Source of the DNA: Paraburkholderia kirstenboschensis
Lineage (GTDB): Bacteria > Pseudomonadota > Gammaproteobacteria > Burkholderiales > Burkholderiaceae
Assembly: GCF_904848585.1 (NCBI RefSeq)
Contig: NZ_CAJHCR010000003.1
Coordinates: forward strand, 186,001-250,000
Length of the DNA: 64,000 bases
Reading direction: 5' to 3'
The notes under the pieces are model-generated. The model was not told where the DNA came from, did no database searches, and was given only the letters and a program-made list of their open reading frames with translations. A program made the position numbers and the translations under genes. Shown here piece by piece: positions 1-8,208 of this stretch. Position 1 is the first letter of the stretch, and every line of letters starts with the position of its first letter.

Positions 1-123
1 AAAAACTGGTCGGGTTTCGAGATTCGATTTCCCCGCGATGCGGCATTGATGTCAGACTGTCTAGAACGTATGGCGAGGCAGTATCCATACCTCGCGCCGC
101 GTGTTGAGCATTCGGAACCGTGA
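1..123 (+). CDS. C-terminal end of an unidentified protein (partial)
   Basis: Reading frame 1 is open from the first base for 40 codons and ends at TGA 121-123. The visible tail is ordinary soluble protein, ending in residues LAPRVEHSEP. The stop overlaps the GTG start of the next gene in a GTGA arrangement, the usual sign of translational coupling between two genes of one operon. The product is not recognisable from this fragment. The coupling and small size of the next gene would fit a toxin/immunity or chaperone pair, but nothing here proves it. Confidence 0.5.
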   Translation, partial: KNWSGFEIRFPRDAALMSDCLERMARQYPYLAPRVEHSEP

Positions 124-402
124 CTACATCGGACGTCATTGCTGCTGCGACGGCATTTGTGGACTGGACACAACCTTGGACTTTTATTGAGACGGTGAAG
201 GCGAACCGAGCACTTACGGCATCGGATCGTGCCGTCATTGAAATGATCTGGGTGGAGGCATGTTTTGCCCAAACATTGGCAGCGTGCCGACCTCAATCAA
301 TGCCGCGCAACCGCCGACCACGGGCTCTCGGTTGCTTTTCCCTGGCTATCCGATGAGGTCCGCGCACAATTTGTGCGGGCGGCCGCGTATCAATGGAGAT
401 GA
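120..402 (+). pseudogene. Small coupled gene with an apparent +1 frameshift
   Basis: A GTG start at 120 overlaps the previous stop. The frame gives about 46 convincing residues (start TTSDVIAAATAFVDW) and then turns into Arg/Pro-rich noise after Trp-Val-Glu near 257. If one G in the GGAGGC run at 254-258 is dropped, the frame continues as HVLPKHWQRADLN, then FPWLSDEVRAQFV, and ends at TGA 400-402, giving a plausible protein of about 93 residues. This is either a real one-base insertion or a sequencing error. The family is not recognised. Confidence 0.5.
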
Positions 403-458
403 GTTCACAGCGCGGTATTGTGATGGCGACCGACCGTATAACCGCTCACCGCTCATTC

Positions 459-1424
459 CTATCGCTGCAAGGTGCGATCCGTTCGTGACGTTGGCAAATG
501 GCAGTCGAACATTCGCTTTGGAGTACACAACTCTTCCATCAACGGGGCTTCTCGAAGAGCCGTTTCATTAACTTCAATTTCGAGCGTGGACTCGATTATC
601 GGGATCGCGGAGTCGACGAGTTGCTCGTATTGGCGCCTTGCATTTATCGGAACGAGGTTTCCCGCCTGCGCCGAGGTTCCGGCCAGCAGTTTGCCGTTCT
701 CGTCGGTGTCCGTCCCACGCGAGGCCGCTTCGTTGTAGAGCTGCGCGGCGCCACGTAGTCTGGTCAGCGCTTTATCTAGATCTTCGGTTGCGGGCGGACG
801 GACGAGAATGCCGCCTACGAATACCACTTGCGATAGGCCGAGAATTTGCAGCATGGTCGGCGGAATTTCGAACGTCACGAGGTGAGCGGCGCCGTCGATG
901 ACTAGCGCAACGGCGACGGCGACGCTGAAGACGGCGGTCTGAAGCTTGTAGACATCGAACTCCCGGTTGCTCAGCACGAGGTCCTTCCATTGCGGTCCTC
1001 GCTCCTCCTGGTTCTTCAATACGCCGTGCGCCTGCAGCCAGGCCCAGTTCTCGAAGCTCAGGCGTGTTTTCGGGGTGTACGTGATCTGCGAGACGGCAGC
1101 GCCGATGCCGGAAATGCCCAGCAGTGCAACGACGGTCCCGGACAGGTCAGTCAGCGCACCCGTTCTCATGACGAGGGAGAGCACGAGACTGCCGACGATG
1201 AACGCGAAGATCAGCACCTGGAACTTCTGCACGCTCGCCTGATTAAATGCGTTCGCGGTGAGCTGGATTGGATTGCGGTACTTCTGGACAGCCACTCGCC
1301 GGCTAACTATGGAGACGAACTTGAAAAACGGCTTGCAAAGGCTGTCTTTGCCGAGCCGTAAAATGGGGATTCGGGCAACATGCGCCGCAATGCGAGCGCG
1401 CTGGCCGGTTCGAGCCCGAATCAC
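459..1424 (-). CDS. Hypothetical membrane protein, probably truncated at the N terminus
   Basis: The 321-codon frame encodes three or four hydrophobic segments (near residues 69-85, 93-110, 167-185 and 190-208) followed by a soluble C-terminal tail. The first 35-40 residues are Arg-rich and unlike a normal N terminus. The conserved-looking part starts around KYRNPIQLTANAFNQ, a pattern seen before a transmembrane helix in large uncharacterised membrane proteins, so the true upstream part is probably missing and the start at 1424 is unreliable. It runs convergent to the small genes at 1-402 and divergent from the LysR gene. No function can be assigned. Confidence 0.45.
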   Translation of the reverse strand: MIRARTGQRARIAAHVARIPILRLGKDSLCKPFFKFVSIVSRRVAVQKYRNPIQLTANAFNQASVQKFQVLIFAFIVGSLVLSLVMRTGALTDLSGTVVALLGISGIGAAVSQITYTPKTRLSFENWAWLQAHGVLKNQEERGPQWKDLVLSNREFDVYKLQTAVFSVAVAVALVIDGAAHLVTFEIPPTMLQILGLSQVVFVGGILVRPPATEDLDKALTRLRGAAQLYNEAASRGTDTDENGKLLAGTSAQAGNLVPINARRQYEQLVDSAIPIIESTLEIEVNETALREAPLMEELCTPKRMFDCHLPTSRTDRTLQR

Positions 1425-1464
1425 CTCGAGTTAAGTTCCGGGACCGCCAACACTGAGACCTTCA

Positions 1465-2385
1465 ATGGAACTTCGACAATTACGATATTTCGTCAGCGTC
1501 GTTGAGCATGGCAGCATGGGCAAAGCCGCGCTTGAGTTGGGCGTCGTCACGTCGGCGCTCAGCCAGCAAATCAGCCGACTGGAAAGCGAGCTCTCGACCC
1601 GCCTACTACAGCGAACCTCGAGCGGCGTCGTGCCCACCGATGCAGGACTCGCCTTCTGGCGTCAGGCGCAACTCGCGCTGCGCCACATCGACGATGCCGC
1701 GGTTGCCGCGCGCCAGGCTCGCCTATCCGGCCACGTCAGCGTGGGACTCGCACCGAGCACGACAGGCGTGCTTGGACTGGCATTCATGCAGGCGATGCGC
1801 GAGCGCTATCCGGACGTACGGCTGCGCATGGTCGAAAGCCTGTCCGGGTATCTGGGCGCAATGCTTGGCGCACGGCAAATCGATCTGGCGATCCTGTTCC
1901 GCGAAGAACCCGCACAACGCTGGAGCGTCATCCCTTTGCTGGACGAGCGCCTGTTCGTGATCGGCGCTTCGACACTGCCCGACATGCCTAGGCAATCTCG
2001 GACATCAATCGCAAAACTGGGCGCTCTTCCCCTGATCCTGCCTAGCGGGTCGCATGGCCTTCGCGCGCTGCTCGACGCCGCGTTCAAGCGTGCCGGCTAC
2101 GCCCCGCGTATTGCCGCCGAGGTCGACGGCCTCGCCATGCTCATGGACGCCGTACGCGGTGGGCTCGGCGCAACGATCCAGCCGGGAGCGGCACTCGCAC
2201 GCGCGGAGAATGCGTCCCTGACGAGCATCCCGCTCGTGGAGGCATACGCAACGAGGCCGAACCTGATCGCGAGCGTCTCGGACGACGAACTGTCGCCCGC
2301 CGGGCTTGCCGCACGCGTCGTGCTGGCCGACGTCGCGCGCGACACCGTCAACGCGGACCGCTGGCCCGGCGCCGCGCTTCGTTAA
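1465..2385 (+). CDS. tcuR: LysR-family transcriptional regulator, likely TcuR of the tricarballylate genes
   Basis: This 306-residue protein has the LysR layout: an N-terminal winged helix-turn-helix in residues 1-60 (MELRQLRYFVSVVEHGSMGK, then a recognition segment SALSQQISRLE) and a two-lobed effector domain from about residue 90 to 295. The length is typical. It lies directly upstream of, and on the same strand as, tcuA. In Salmonella TcuR is a LysR-type activator of tcuABC that responds to tricarballylate, so the same role is inferred. The ATG at 1465 begins at the conserved N terminus. The palindrome at 2455-2476 could be a target. Confidence 0.8.
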   Translation: MELRQLRYFVSVVEHGSMGKAALELGVVTSALSQQISRLESELSTRLLQRTSSGVVPTDAGLAFWRQAQLALRHIDDAAVAARQARLSGHVSVGLAPSTTGVLGLAFMQAMRERYPDVRLRMVESLSGYLGAMLGARQIDLAILFREEPAQRWSVIPLLDERLFVIGASTLPDMPRQSRTSIAKLGALPLILPSGSHGLRALLDAAFKRAGYAPRIAAEVDGLAMLMDAVRGGLGATIQPGAALARAENASLTSIPLVEAYATRPNLIASVSDDELSPAGLAARVVLADVARDTVNADRWPGAALR

Positions 2386-2454
2386 CCCACCCTTCACGAA
2401 ACCTGAAGACCCGTTGCCGCCTCCCTGATGGCGGCGCCGACCGCTGCTTCTTAT

Positions 2455-2476
2455 AGTTGTCTCAAAGGAGACAACT
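2455..2476. promoter_or_regulatory. Perfect inverted repeat covering the tcuA ribosome binding site
   Basis: Arms AGTTGTCTC (2455-2463) and GAGACAACT (2468-2476) are exact 9-bp reverse complements around the 4-base loop AAAG. The Shine-Dalgarno AAAGGAG lies in the loop and the 3' arm, so folding of the mRNA would hide it. A -10-like TATAGT at 2452-2457 overlaps the 5' arm. The element GGAGACAACTC is repeated just before the tcuC start. It could be a protein operator or an RNA switch; the sequence does not decide. Confidence 0.5.
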
Positions 2477-2479
2477 CAG

Positions 2480-3889
2480 ATGGTCGACGTTCTTGTAATC
2501 GGCGGAGGCAACGCCGCGCTGTGCGCCGCTTTGATGGCGCGCGAAGCGGGCGCCTCGGTCCTGCTTCTCGAATCGGCACCACGCGAATGGCGGGGCGGAA
2601 ATTCCCAGCACACCCGCAATCTGCGCTGCATGCACGACGCACCGCAAGACGTGCTAGTCGACGCTTATCCGGAAGAGGAATATTGGCAAGACCTGCTCAA
2701 GGTGACCGGCGGCATCACGAATGAGGCGCTCGCGCGGCTCGTGATCCGGGCATCATCGACTTGCCGTCCGTGGATGCGCAAGCACGGCGTGCGCTTTCAG
2801 CCGCCGCTTTCTGGCGCGCTGCATGTCGCGCGGACCAACGCGTTCTTCATGGGCGGCGGGAAGGCACTTGTGAACGCCTACTATCGCAGCGCCGAAGCGC
2901 TCGGGGTGCAAATCCGCTACGACACGCCTGTCGACGCAATTGAACTCGATGCCGGCCGATTCATCGCAGCGCACAGCGGCGGACAACGCTTCGAAGCCCG
3001 CGCCTGTGTGCTCGCGGCCGGCGGATTTGAATCGAATCGGGAATGGCTGCGTGAAGCGTGGGGACAAAACGAGCGCGGTGAATGGCCCGCCGACAATTTC
3101 CTCATTCGCGGTACGCGCTTCAATCAGGGCGTGCTGCTCAAGCACATGATCGACTCCGGCGCCGATGCCATCGGCGATCCGTCGCAGTCGCATTGCGTTG
3201 CCATCGACGCCCGCGCGCCGCTTTATGACGGCGGCATCTGTACGCGTATCGACTGCGTGTCGCTCGGCGTCGTCGTCAATCGCGATGCACGCCGCTTTTA
3301 CGACGAAGGTGAAGATTTTTGGCCGAAACGCTATGCGATATGGGGGCGGCTCGTCGCACAGCAGCCTGACCAGATCGGCTACTCGATTATCGACGCGAAG
3401 GCGATCGGCCGTTTCATGCCACCAGTTTTTCCGGGCACCAAGGCCGATTCGATACCCGAGCTGGCGCGCCAACTGGAACTGCCGGAAGCGACGTTCGTCG
3501 AGACGATCCGTGCCTACAACGCTGCCTGCCGCGCCGGCACCTTCGATCATACCGCGCTCGACGACTGCCGCACTGAAGGCCTCACGCCAGCGAAAACCCA
3601 CTGGGCACGGCCCATCGATACCCCGCCCTTCTTTGGTTATGCGTTGCGGCCGGGCATCACGTTCACATACCTGGGGCTCAAGGTTAATGACCACGCCCAG
3701 GTGCATTTCGGCGGACGCCCGAGCGAAAACCTTTTCGTAGCGGGAGAAATGATGGCCGGCAACGTGCTCGGCAAAGGTTATACGGCCGGCGTCGGTATGT
3801 CGATCGGCACCGCATTCGGCCGCATCGCCGGAACACAGGCCGCGATGGCGGCCGCTCATCAAACTGGAGCTCAACGTGCAGAAGCTTGA
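2480..3889 (+). CDS. tcuA: FAD-dependent tricarballylate dehydrogenase TcuA
   Basis: This 469-residue flavoprotein of the fumarate reductase/succinate dehydrogenase family starts with a dinucleotide-binding motif, [21 protein letters not shown], and ends with a second FAD-contact region containing [19 protein letters not shown]. The early segment [15 protein letters not shown] is typical of TcuA. In Salmonella TcuA oxidises tricarballylate to cis-aconitate, passing electrons to TcuB. The ATG at 2480 follows AAAGGAG at a good distance. The 3' end overlaps tcuB by 14 bases, so the two are translationally linked. Length and operon position agree with the characterised enzyme. Confidence 0.92.
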   Translation: MVDVLVIGGGNAALCAALMAREAGASVLLLESAPREWRGGNSQHTRNLRCMHDAPQDVLVDAYPEEEYWQDLLKVTGGITNEALARLVIRASSTCRPWMRKHGVRFQPPLSGALHVARTNAFFMGGGKALVNAYYRSAEALGVQIRYDTPVDAIELDAGRFIAAHSGGQRFEARACVLAAGGFESNREWLREAWGQNERGEWPADNFLIRGTRFNQGVLLKHMIDSGADAIGDPSQSHCVAIDARAPLYDGGICTRIDCVSLGVVVNRDARRFYDEGEDFWPKRYAIWGRLVAQQPDQIGYSIIDAKAIGRFMPPVFPGTKADSIPELARQLELPEATFVETIRAYNAACRAGTFDHTALDDCRTEGLTPAKTHWARPIDTPPFFGYALRPGITFTYLGLKVNDHAQVHFGGRPSENLFVAGEMMAGNVLGKGYTAGVGMSIGTAFGRIAGTQAAMAAAHQTGAQRAEA

Positions 3890-5090
3890 AGCACTTGCCC
3901 GCGAGGCGCGCGAACTTGCCTCTCCTTCCATCGCCGCTCGCAACGGCGTCACGAGCGAGCCCGCGGCGTCAATCATCCGCGTGCTCCCGCTCACGCAGAA
4001 TGAAGCGGAAGTCGCGCGGCAAATGCAAATCTGCAATGCGTGCCGTTACTGCGAAGGATTCTGCGCGGTCTTTCCCGCGATGACACGGCGCCTCGAATTC
4101 GCCAAGGCGGACGTCAATTACCTCGCCAACCTGTGCCACAACTGCGGCGCGTGCTATCACGCCTGCCAGTATGCGCCGCCACATGAGTTCGCCGTGAACG
4201 TGCCGAAGGCGATGGCCAAAGTCCGCCTGGAAACCTATGCCGAATATGCGTGGCCCGCGCCGATGGGCGCGCTATACAAGCGCAATGGATTGACCGTCGC
4301 GCTTGCGCTCGCGATCGGACTTGCCCTCTTTCTGGCGCTTGGTATCGGCTTGAAGGGGTCGCTGTCCGCGGGCGCATTGGGCGGCAACTTCTACGCGATT
4401 TTCCCGCATAACCTGCTCGCGGCGATGTTCGGCGCGGTCTTCGGCTTCGCGATGCTCGCGCTCGGCGTCGGTGTATTGCGATTCTGGCGTGCCGTGTCGG
4501 CGGGAACAGCCAGCGCGCCGGCCATCGCAGAGGCAGCGAAGCACGCGCTCACCCTGAAGTATCTCGACGGGGGCCATGGCGACGGCTGCAACGAGTCGAA
4601 TGATGCCTTCACGCTCGCTCGGCGGCGTTTCCATCATTTGACTTTCTATGGCTTCATGCTGTGCTTCGCGGCAACGGTGGTGGCCACCTTCTATCACTAT
4701 GCGCTCAACCTGCACGCGCCTTACCCGGTTCTGAGCCTCCCCGTGCTGCTCGGCACGATCGGTGGAGCCGGTTTGCTCGTGGGGCCGGCCGGCCTGCTCT
4801 GGCTCAACCTGCGTCGCGATCCTGGCCGGGGCGATCCGAAACAGCGCCCGATGGACCGCGGATTCATCGCGTTGCTGCTCCTGACTAGCGCTTCAGGCCT
4901 CGCGCTCCTCGCATGGCGCGACACTGCTGCGATGGCGTGGCTCCTCGCTTTCCACCTCGGTGTCGTGATGGCGCTCTTCGCCACGCTGCCCTACGGCAAG
5001 TTCGCCCACGGGATCTATCGCTGTGCGGCGCTCCTCAAGTCATCGATCGAAAAGCGGCAGGCCAGCCGTCTGCAACTCGGCTCGGATTGA
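3876..5090 (+). CDS. tcuB: Tricarballylate utilisation protein TcuB (CitB family), iron-sulfur membrane electron carrier
   Basis: The 404-residue protein begins with a soluble ferredoxin-like part carrying two four-cysteine motifs, [11 protein letters not shown] and [11 protein letters not shown] (each CX2CX2CX3C), enough for two [4Fe-4S] clusters. About six hydrophobic segments follow, with histidines that may bind heme or quinone. In the known system TcuB re-oxidises the FADH2 of TcuA and hands electrons to the membrane chain. The start is a GTG at 3876 inside the end of tcuA, with GGAG upstream. The gene order tcuA-tcuB-tcuC matches Salmonella. Confidence 0.9.
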   Translation: MQKLEALAREARELASPSIAARNGVTSEPAASIIRVLPLTQNEAEVARQMQICNACRYCEGFCAVFPAMTRRLEFAKADVNYLANLCHNCGACYHACQYAPPHEFAVNVPKAMAKVRLETYAEYAWPAPMGALYKRNGLTVALALAIGLALFLALGIGLKGSLSAGALGGNFYAIFPHNLLAAMFGAVFGFAMLALGVGVLRFWRAVSAGTASAPAIAEAAKHALTLKYLDGGHGDGCNESNDAFTLARRRFHHLTFYGFMLCFAATVVATFYHYALNLHAPYPVLSLPVLLGTIGGAGLLVGPAGLLWLNLRRDPGRGDPKQRPMDRGFIALLLLTSASGLALLAWRDTAAMAWLLAFHLGVVMALFATLPYGKFAHGIYRCAALLKSSIEKRQASRLQLGSD

Positions 5091-5156
5091 GGTCGGTCGT
5101 AACGACAACGCCTCCGATCGGCGGGCACTCACATAACACATCCATGGAGACAACTC

Positions 5157-6473
5157 ATGCATCCCTCATCAGTCAACGCCGAGGATAGCGCGCACCGTCG
5201 AACCTCGAAGGCTGGCGCCGTCCTGCGCGTAACCAGCGGCAACTTCCTGGAGCAGTTCGACTTCTTTCTTTTCGGCTTCTATGCGACCTACATCTCTCGC
5301 ATCTTCTTTCCGTCTACGAGCGAGTTCGCCTCGCTGATGCTCACCTTCGCCGTGTTCGGCGCCGGTTTCCTGATGCGTCCGCTGGGGGCGATCGTGCTCG
5401 GCGCGTACATCGATGAAGTGGGCCGCCGCAAAGGGTTGATCGTCACACTTTCGATCATGGCGAGCGGCACGATCCTGATCGCTTGCGTACCCGGATACGC
5501 GACAATCGGAATTCTGGGGCCCGCCCTCGTGCTGCTCGGGCGCTTGCTGCAAGGCTTTTCCGCCGGCGCCGAGCTTGGCGGCGTCTCTGTCTATCTGGCG
5601 GAAATGGCGACGCCGGGACAGAAGGGCTTCTATACGAGCTGGCAGTCCGCGAGCCAGCAGGTCGCAATCGTGGTCGCGGCCGCCCTCGGGTATCTGCTCA
5701 ATGACCTGTTGACGGCCAGCGAAATCGGCGCATGGGGATGGCGGATTCCATTCTTCGTCGGTTGTGCGATCGTGCCGGTTATTTTTCTGCTGCGACGCAC
5801 GCTGCAGGAAACTGATGAATTCAAGGCGCGCACCCACCATCCGCGTGCACGTGAAGTATTCGCCACCATGCTGCAAAACTGGCGCACGGTGCTCGCGGGC
5901 ATGCTGCTCGTGGCCATGACCACTACCACGTTCTATCTCATCACGGTCTACACGCCGACCTTCGGCAAATCTGTGCTGAAGCTCACCACTGCGGATAGCC
6001 TGATCGTCACACTCTGCGTGGGCCTCTCGAACTTCGTCTGGTTACCGATCGGAGGCGCGCTCTCGGACCGCATCGGGCGCAAGCCAATTCTCATTGCCAT
6101 CACCGTGCTCGCCATCTGCACCTCGTATCCGGCGCTCTCCTGGCTGTCATCCGCGCCGAGTTTCGGCCGCATGCTGATCGTGCTTCTGTGGCTCTCGTTT
6201 TTCTTCGGCATGTACAACGGCGCGATGGTCGTAGCGCTCACTGAAGTCATGCCCGCCGAGGTCCGCGTGGCTGGATTCTCGCTCGCGTTCAGTCTCGCCA
6301 CCGCGGTTTTTGGAGGCTTCACGCCCGCCGTCTCGACGTATCTCATTGAGATCACCGGCGACAAGGCCGCGCCCGGCTACTGGCTGAGTTTCGCCGCCGC
6401 ATGCGGGCTTGGCGCGACCCTCGCGCTGTATCGCCGGGGCGCCACAGCCAAGCGGTCCGCATCGCTTACCTGA
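5157..6473 (+). CDS. tcuC: Tricarballylate/proton symporter TcuC (MFS, metabolite:H+ symporter family)
   Basis: The 438-residue protein has about twelve membrane segments and the family signatures: an early [17 protein letters not shown] helix, the loop [13 protein letters not shown] between helices 2 and 3, and [17 protein letters not shown] in helix 4, with a second half containing SDRIGRKP. These place it in the citrate/alpha-ketoglutarate/proline symporter group. With tcuA and tcuB upstream, tricarballylate or a related tricarboxylate is the likely substrate. The ATG at 5157 is preceded by GGAGACAACTC, the same 11 bases found before tcuA. Confidence 0.87.
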   Translation: MHPSSVNAEDSAHRRTSKAGAVLRVTSGNFLEQFDFFLFGFYATYISRIFFPSTSEFASLMLTFAVFGAGFLMRPLGAIVLGAYIDEVGRRKGLIVTLSIMASGTILIACVPGYATIGILGPALVLLGRLLQGFSAGAELGGVSVYLAEMATPGQKGFYTSWQSASQQVAIVVAAALGYLLNDLLTASEIGAWGWRIPFFVGCAIVPVIFLLRRTLQETDEFKARTHHPRAREVFATMLQNWRTVLAGMLLVAMTTTTFYLITVYTPTFGKSVLKLTTADSLIVTLCVGLSNFVWLPIGGALSDRIGRKPILIAITVLAICTSYPALSWLSSAPSFGRMLIVLLWLSFFFGMYNGAMVVALTEVMPAEVRVAGFSLAFSLATAVFGGFTPAVSTYLIEITGDKAAPGYWLSFAAACGLGATLALYRRGATAKRSASLT

Positions 6474-6899
6474 AGGTTGCTCCTGCGTCTGCTGCCCGCA
6501 AGCGCGGTCGCGGCGCCGATGCTTTCGCGTCGTGGCGCCGTCCTTCCATTCAGCATTGATAACTGCTGAACATCAATGCTTCAGAAAATTGCACTTCCCG
6601 TTTCGGACGGCTTGACCAAATATCGATACTCAAGACGTTCATCAACGCATCGACAGAGAACGCGTCGGAGACAGGCGCGAAGCGCAGCACCGCGTTTCGC
6701 CGCATCCCAGTGCCGATTATGGCTGCCGCCTACCCCACCGACGCGCGTCTCGCCTGCTCCACCTCGCTAGGAGAATCCTGCCGCTGCTTTCGCAGCGTAC
6801 CCAGGGCAGCGGTGCGTCTCGCACCTACCGCAGTGAGCTGACCGAACACCCAGTATTCGCTTCATTCGTCATTGCCTTGAAATTCAGGAGACACTTCAC
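6474..6899. other. 426-bp non-coding leader between tcuC and the lyase-like pair
   Basis: No convincing reading frame is present. The stretch holds an operator-like inverted repeat (6552-6580, listed separately) and a long leader ending in the Shine-Dalgarno AGGAG at 6887-6891. The length and the repeat suggest that the downstream pair has its own regulated promoter. No strong -35/-10 pair and no clear terminator for tcuC were found. Confidence 0.6.
6552..6580. promoter_or_regulatory. Operator-like inverted repeat upstream of the ATP-citrate-lyase-like genes
   Basis: AGCATTGAT (6552-6560) and ATCAATGCT (6572-6580) are exact 9-bp reverse complements separated by 11 bases. The 20-base centre-to-centre distance is about two helical turns, as expected for a dimeric or tetrameric regulator. 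The flanking CAG on each side extends the similarity. The site lies 320 bp before the start codon. The tcu LysR protein is an obvious candidate binder, but its own palindrome at 2455-2476 has a different sequence. Confidence 0.45.
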
Positions 6900-8198
6900 A
6901 TGCAGATCACCGGAATGTTGCACGGCGCGCGCCTGTTGCAATTCGTCGGCTTTCCGTCCAGCGAGGTGCTGGGCCCCGGCGCCAGCGAGGAAGAGATCAA
7001 GTCGCTCATCGATCGATACGGTCAGATATTCATCAAACCGGTGTTCAAGGGCGGCGTGGGCAAGAAAGGCAAGGCCGGCCTGCTCGGCCGTGCGACTGAT
7101 CTCAAGACCGCGCTGGCGGAAAAAGAGCGGCTCTACTTTGCCGAGCACGTCGTGGGTCATGTCAGGGCCAAGGCAAACGGCGTGACATTCGAAGCGGGTG
7201 TTCCCGCCAAACAAGAAGTGTACTTTTCGATTACCGATTCCACCCGCTTTCGCGCTCCCACAATGACGCTGTCGCACATGGGCGGAATGGACATCGAGGA
7301 GGTCGATCCCAAGCAGGTCGCGATGGTGCCGTTCGATGCACTGACCGGGCTAAAGGCGTTTGTCGTTGCGAATGCGCTGAGCGAAATCGGCGCGCCGCGC
7401 GAGATCATCTCGCCACTCGTGCAACAGTTGCCGAAGCTCTGGGAGCTCTTTCATGACTTCGGCATGACGACGCTCGAATTGAATCCCATCCGTATGCGCG
7501 AGGACAAGAAGGGCCGGCTCATACCCGTCGCCTGCGACTTCAAGTGCGGCTTCGATCGCGACGATCCGCGTTTCTCGCGGCTTGGACTGCCTCCGCATCT
7601 GTTCGCCGCCGATTACTCGGATTTCGAGCAGGAGATCAACCAGCTTCGCACGCACCAGGGACAAAGCGATGTCTACGTGATCAACGAGCGCGGCACCATC
7701 CTCGCGCCCACCTTCGGCGGTGGCGCGAACTCGCTCGTCACGGAAATGCTGGGCGATGCGGCCATCATCTCGTCGGACTTCGGTGGCAATCCACCATACC
7801 AAAAGATGAAAGAGGTGGCGCGCATCTGCTTCCGGCACTGGCTCAAGCAGTCCAACGTACTCTTTATTATCGGCGGCAAGTCGAACAACACTGATATTTA
7901 CGAAACCCTGCGCGCGATGGCCGATGCTCTACGCGAGCACTTCAGTGAGCATGGTCCGACGCCGCTCTACGTCGTGCTCGGGCGCGGCGGTCCCAACCTG
8001 GTGCGAGGCATGTCCACACTGCGCGACACCTGCGATTCGCTCGGCCTGCCTTACCGCATCTTCGGTTTCGACTCCGACATCAGCGAAGTAATCCAGTACG
8101 CGCGCAAGGCCGATGCATGGATGCAGGCGGGCGGACGCTCGCAGGTCGCGGCGCGCATCGGTGCCCGCGACGCTCAATCGCAAATGGCATCGGCCTGA
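6900..8198 (+). CDS. ATP-citrate-lyase-like small subunit (ATP-grasp, acid-CoA ligase type)
   Basis: This 432-residue protein resembles the ATP-grasp/citrate-binding part of ATP-citrate lyase and the succinyl-CoA synthetase beta chain. Visible landmarks are the nucleotide-binding stretch IFIKPVFKGGVGKKGKAG near residues 42-59, the metal-site region TTLELNPIRM near residue 190, and a glycine-rich C-terminal domain with PTFGGGANSL and YVVLGRGGPNLVRG that matches the citrate-binding domain. It lies 10 bp upstream of the large subunit and has its own AGGAG. It should activate a carboxylic acid with ATP; citrate is likely but unproven. Confidence 0.75.
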   Translation: MQITGMLHGARLLQFVGFPSSEVLGPGASEEEIKSLIDRYGQIFIKPVFKGGVGKKGKAGLLGRATDLKTALAEKERLYFAEHVVGHVRAKANGVTFEAGVPAKQEVYFSITDSTRFRAPTMTLSHMGGMDIEEVDPKQVAMVPFDALTGLKAFVVANALSEIGAPREIISPLVQQLPKLWELFHDFGMTTLELNPIRMREDKKGRLIPVACDFKCGFDRDDPRFSRLGLPPHLFAADYSDFEQEINQLRTHQGQSDVYVINERGTILAPTFGGGANSLVTEMLGDAAIISSDFGGNPPYQKMKEVARICFRHWLKQSNVLFIIGGKSNNTDIYETLRAMADALREHFSEHGPTPLYVVLGRGGPNLVRGMSTLRDTCDSLGLPYRIFGFDSDISEVIQYARKADAWMQAGGRSQVAARIGARDAQSQMASA

Positions 8199-8208
8199 GG
8201 AGATCGAC

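Noticed and set aside
2753..4036. A 427-codon reverse-strand frame
   Set aside because: It covers tcuA and the start of tcuB in the opposite sense, with no motif, while the forward genes match known families fully.
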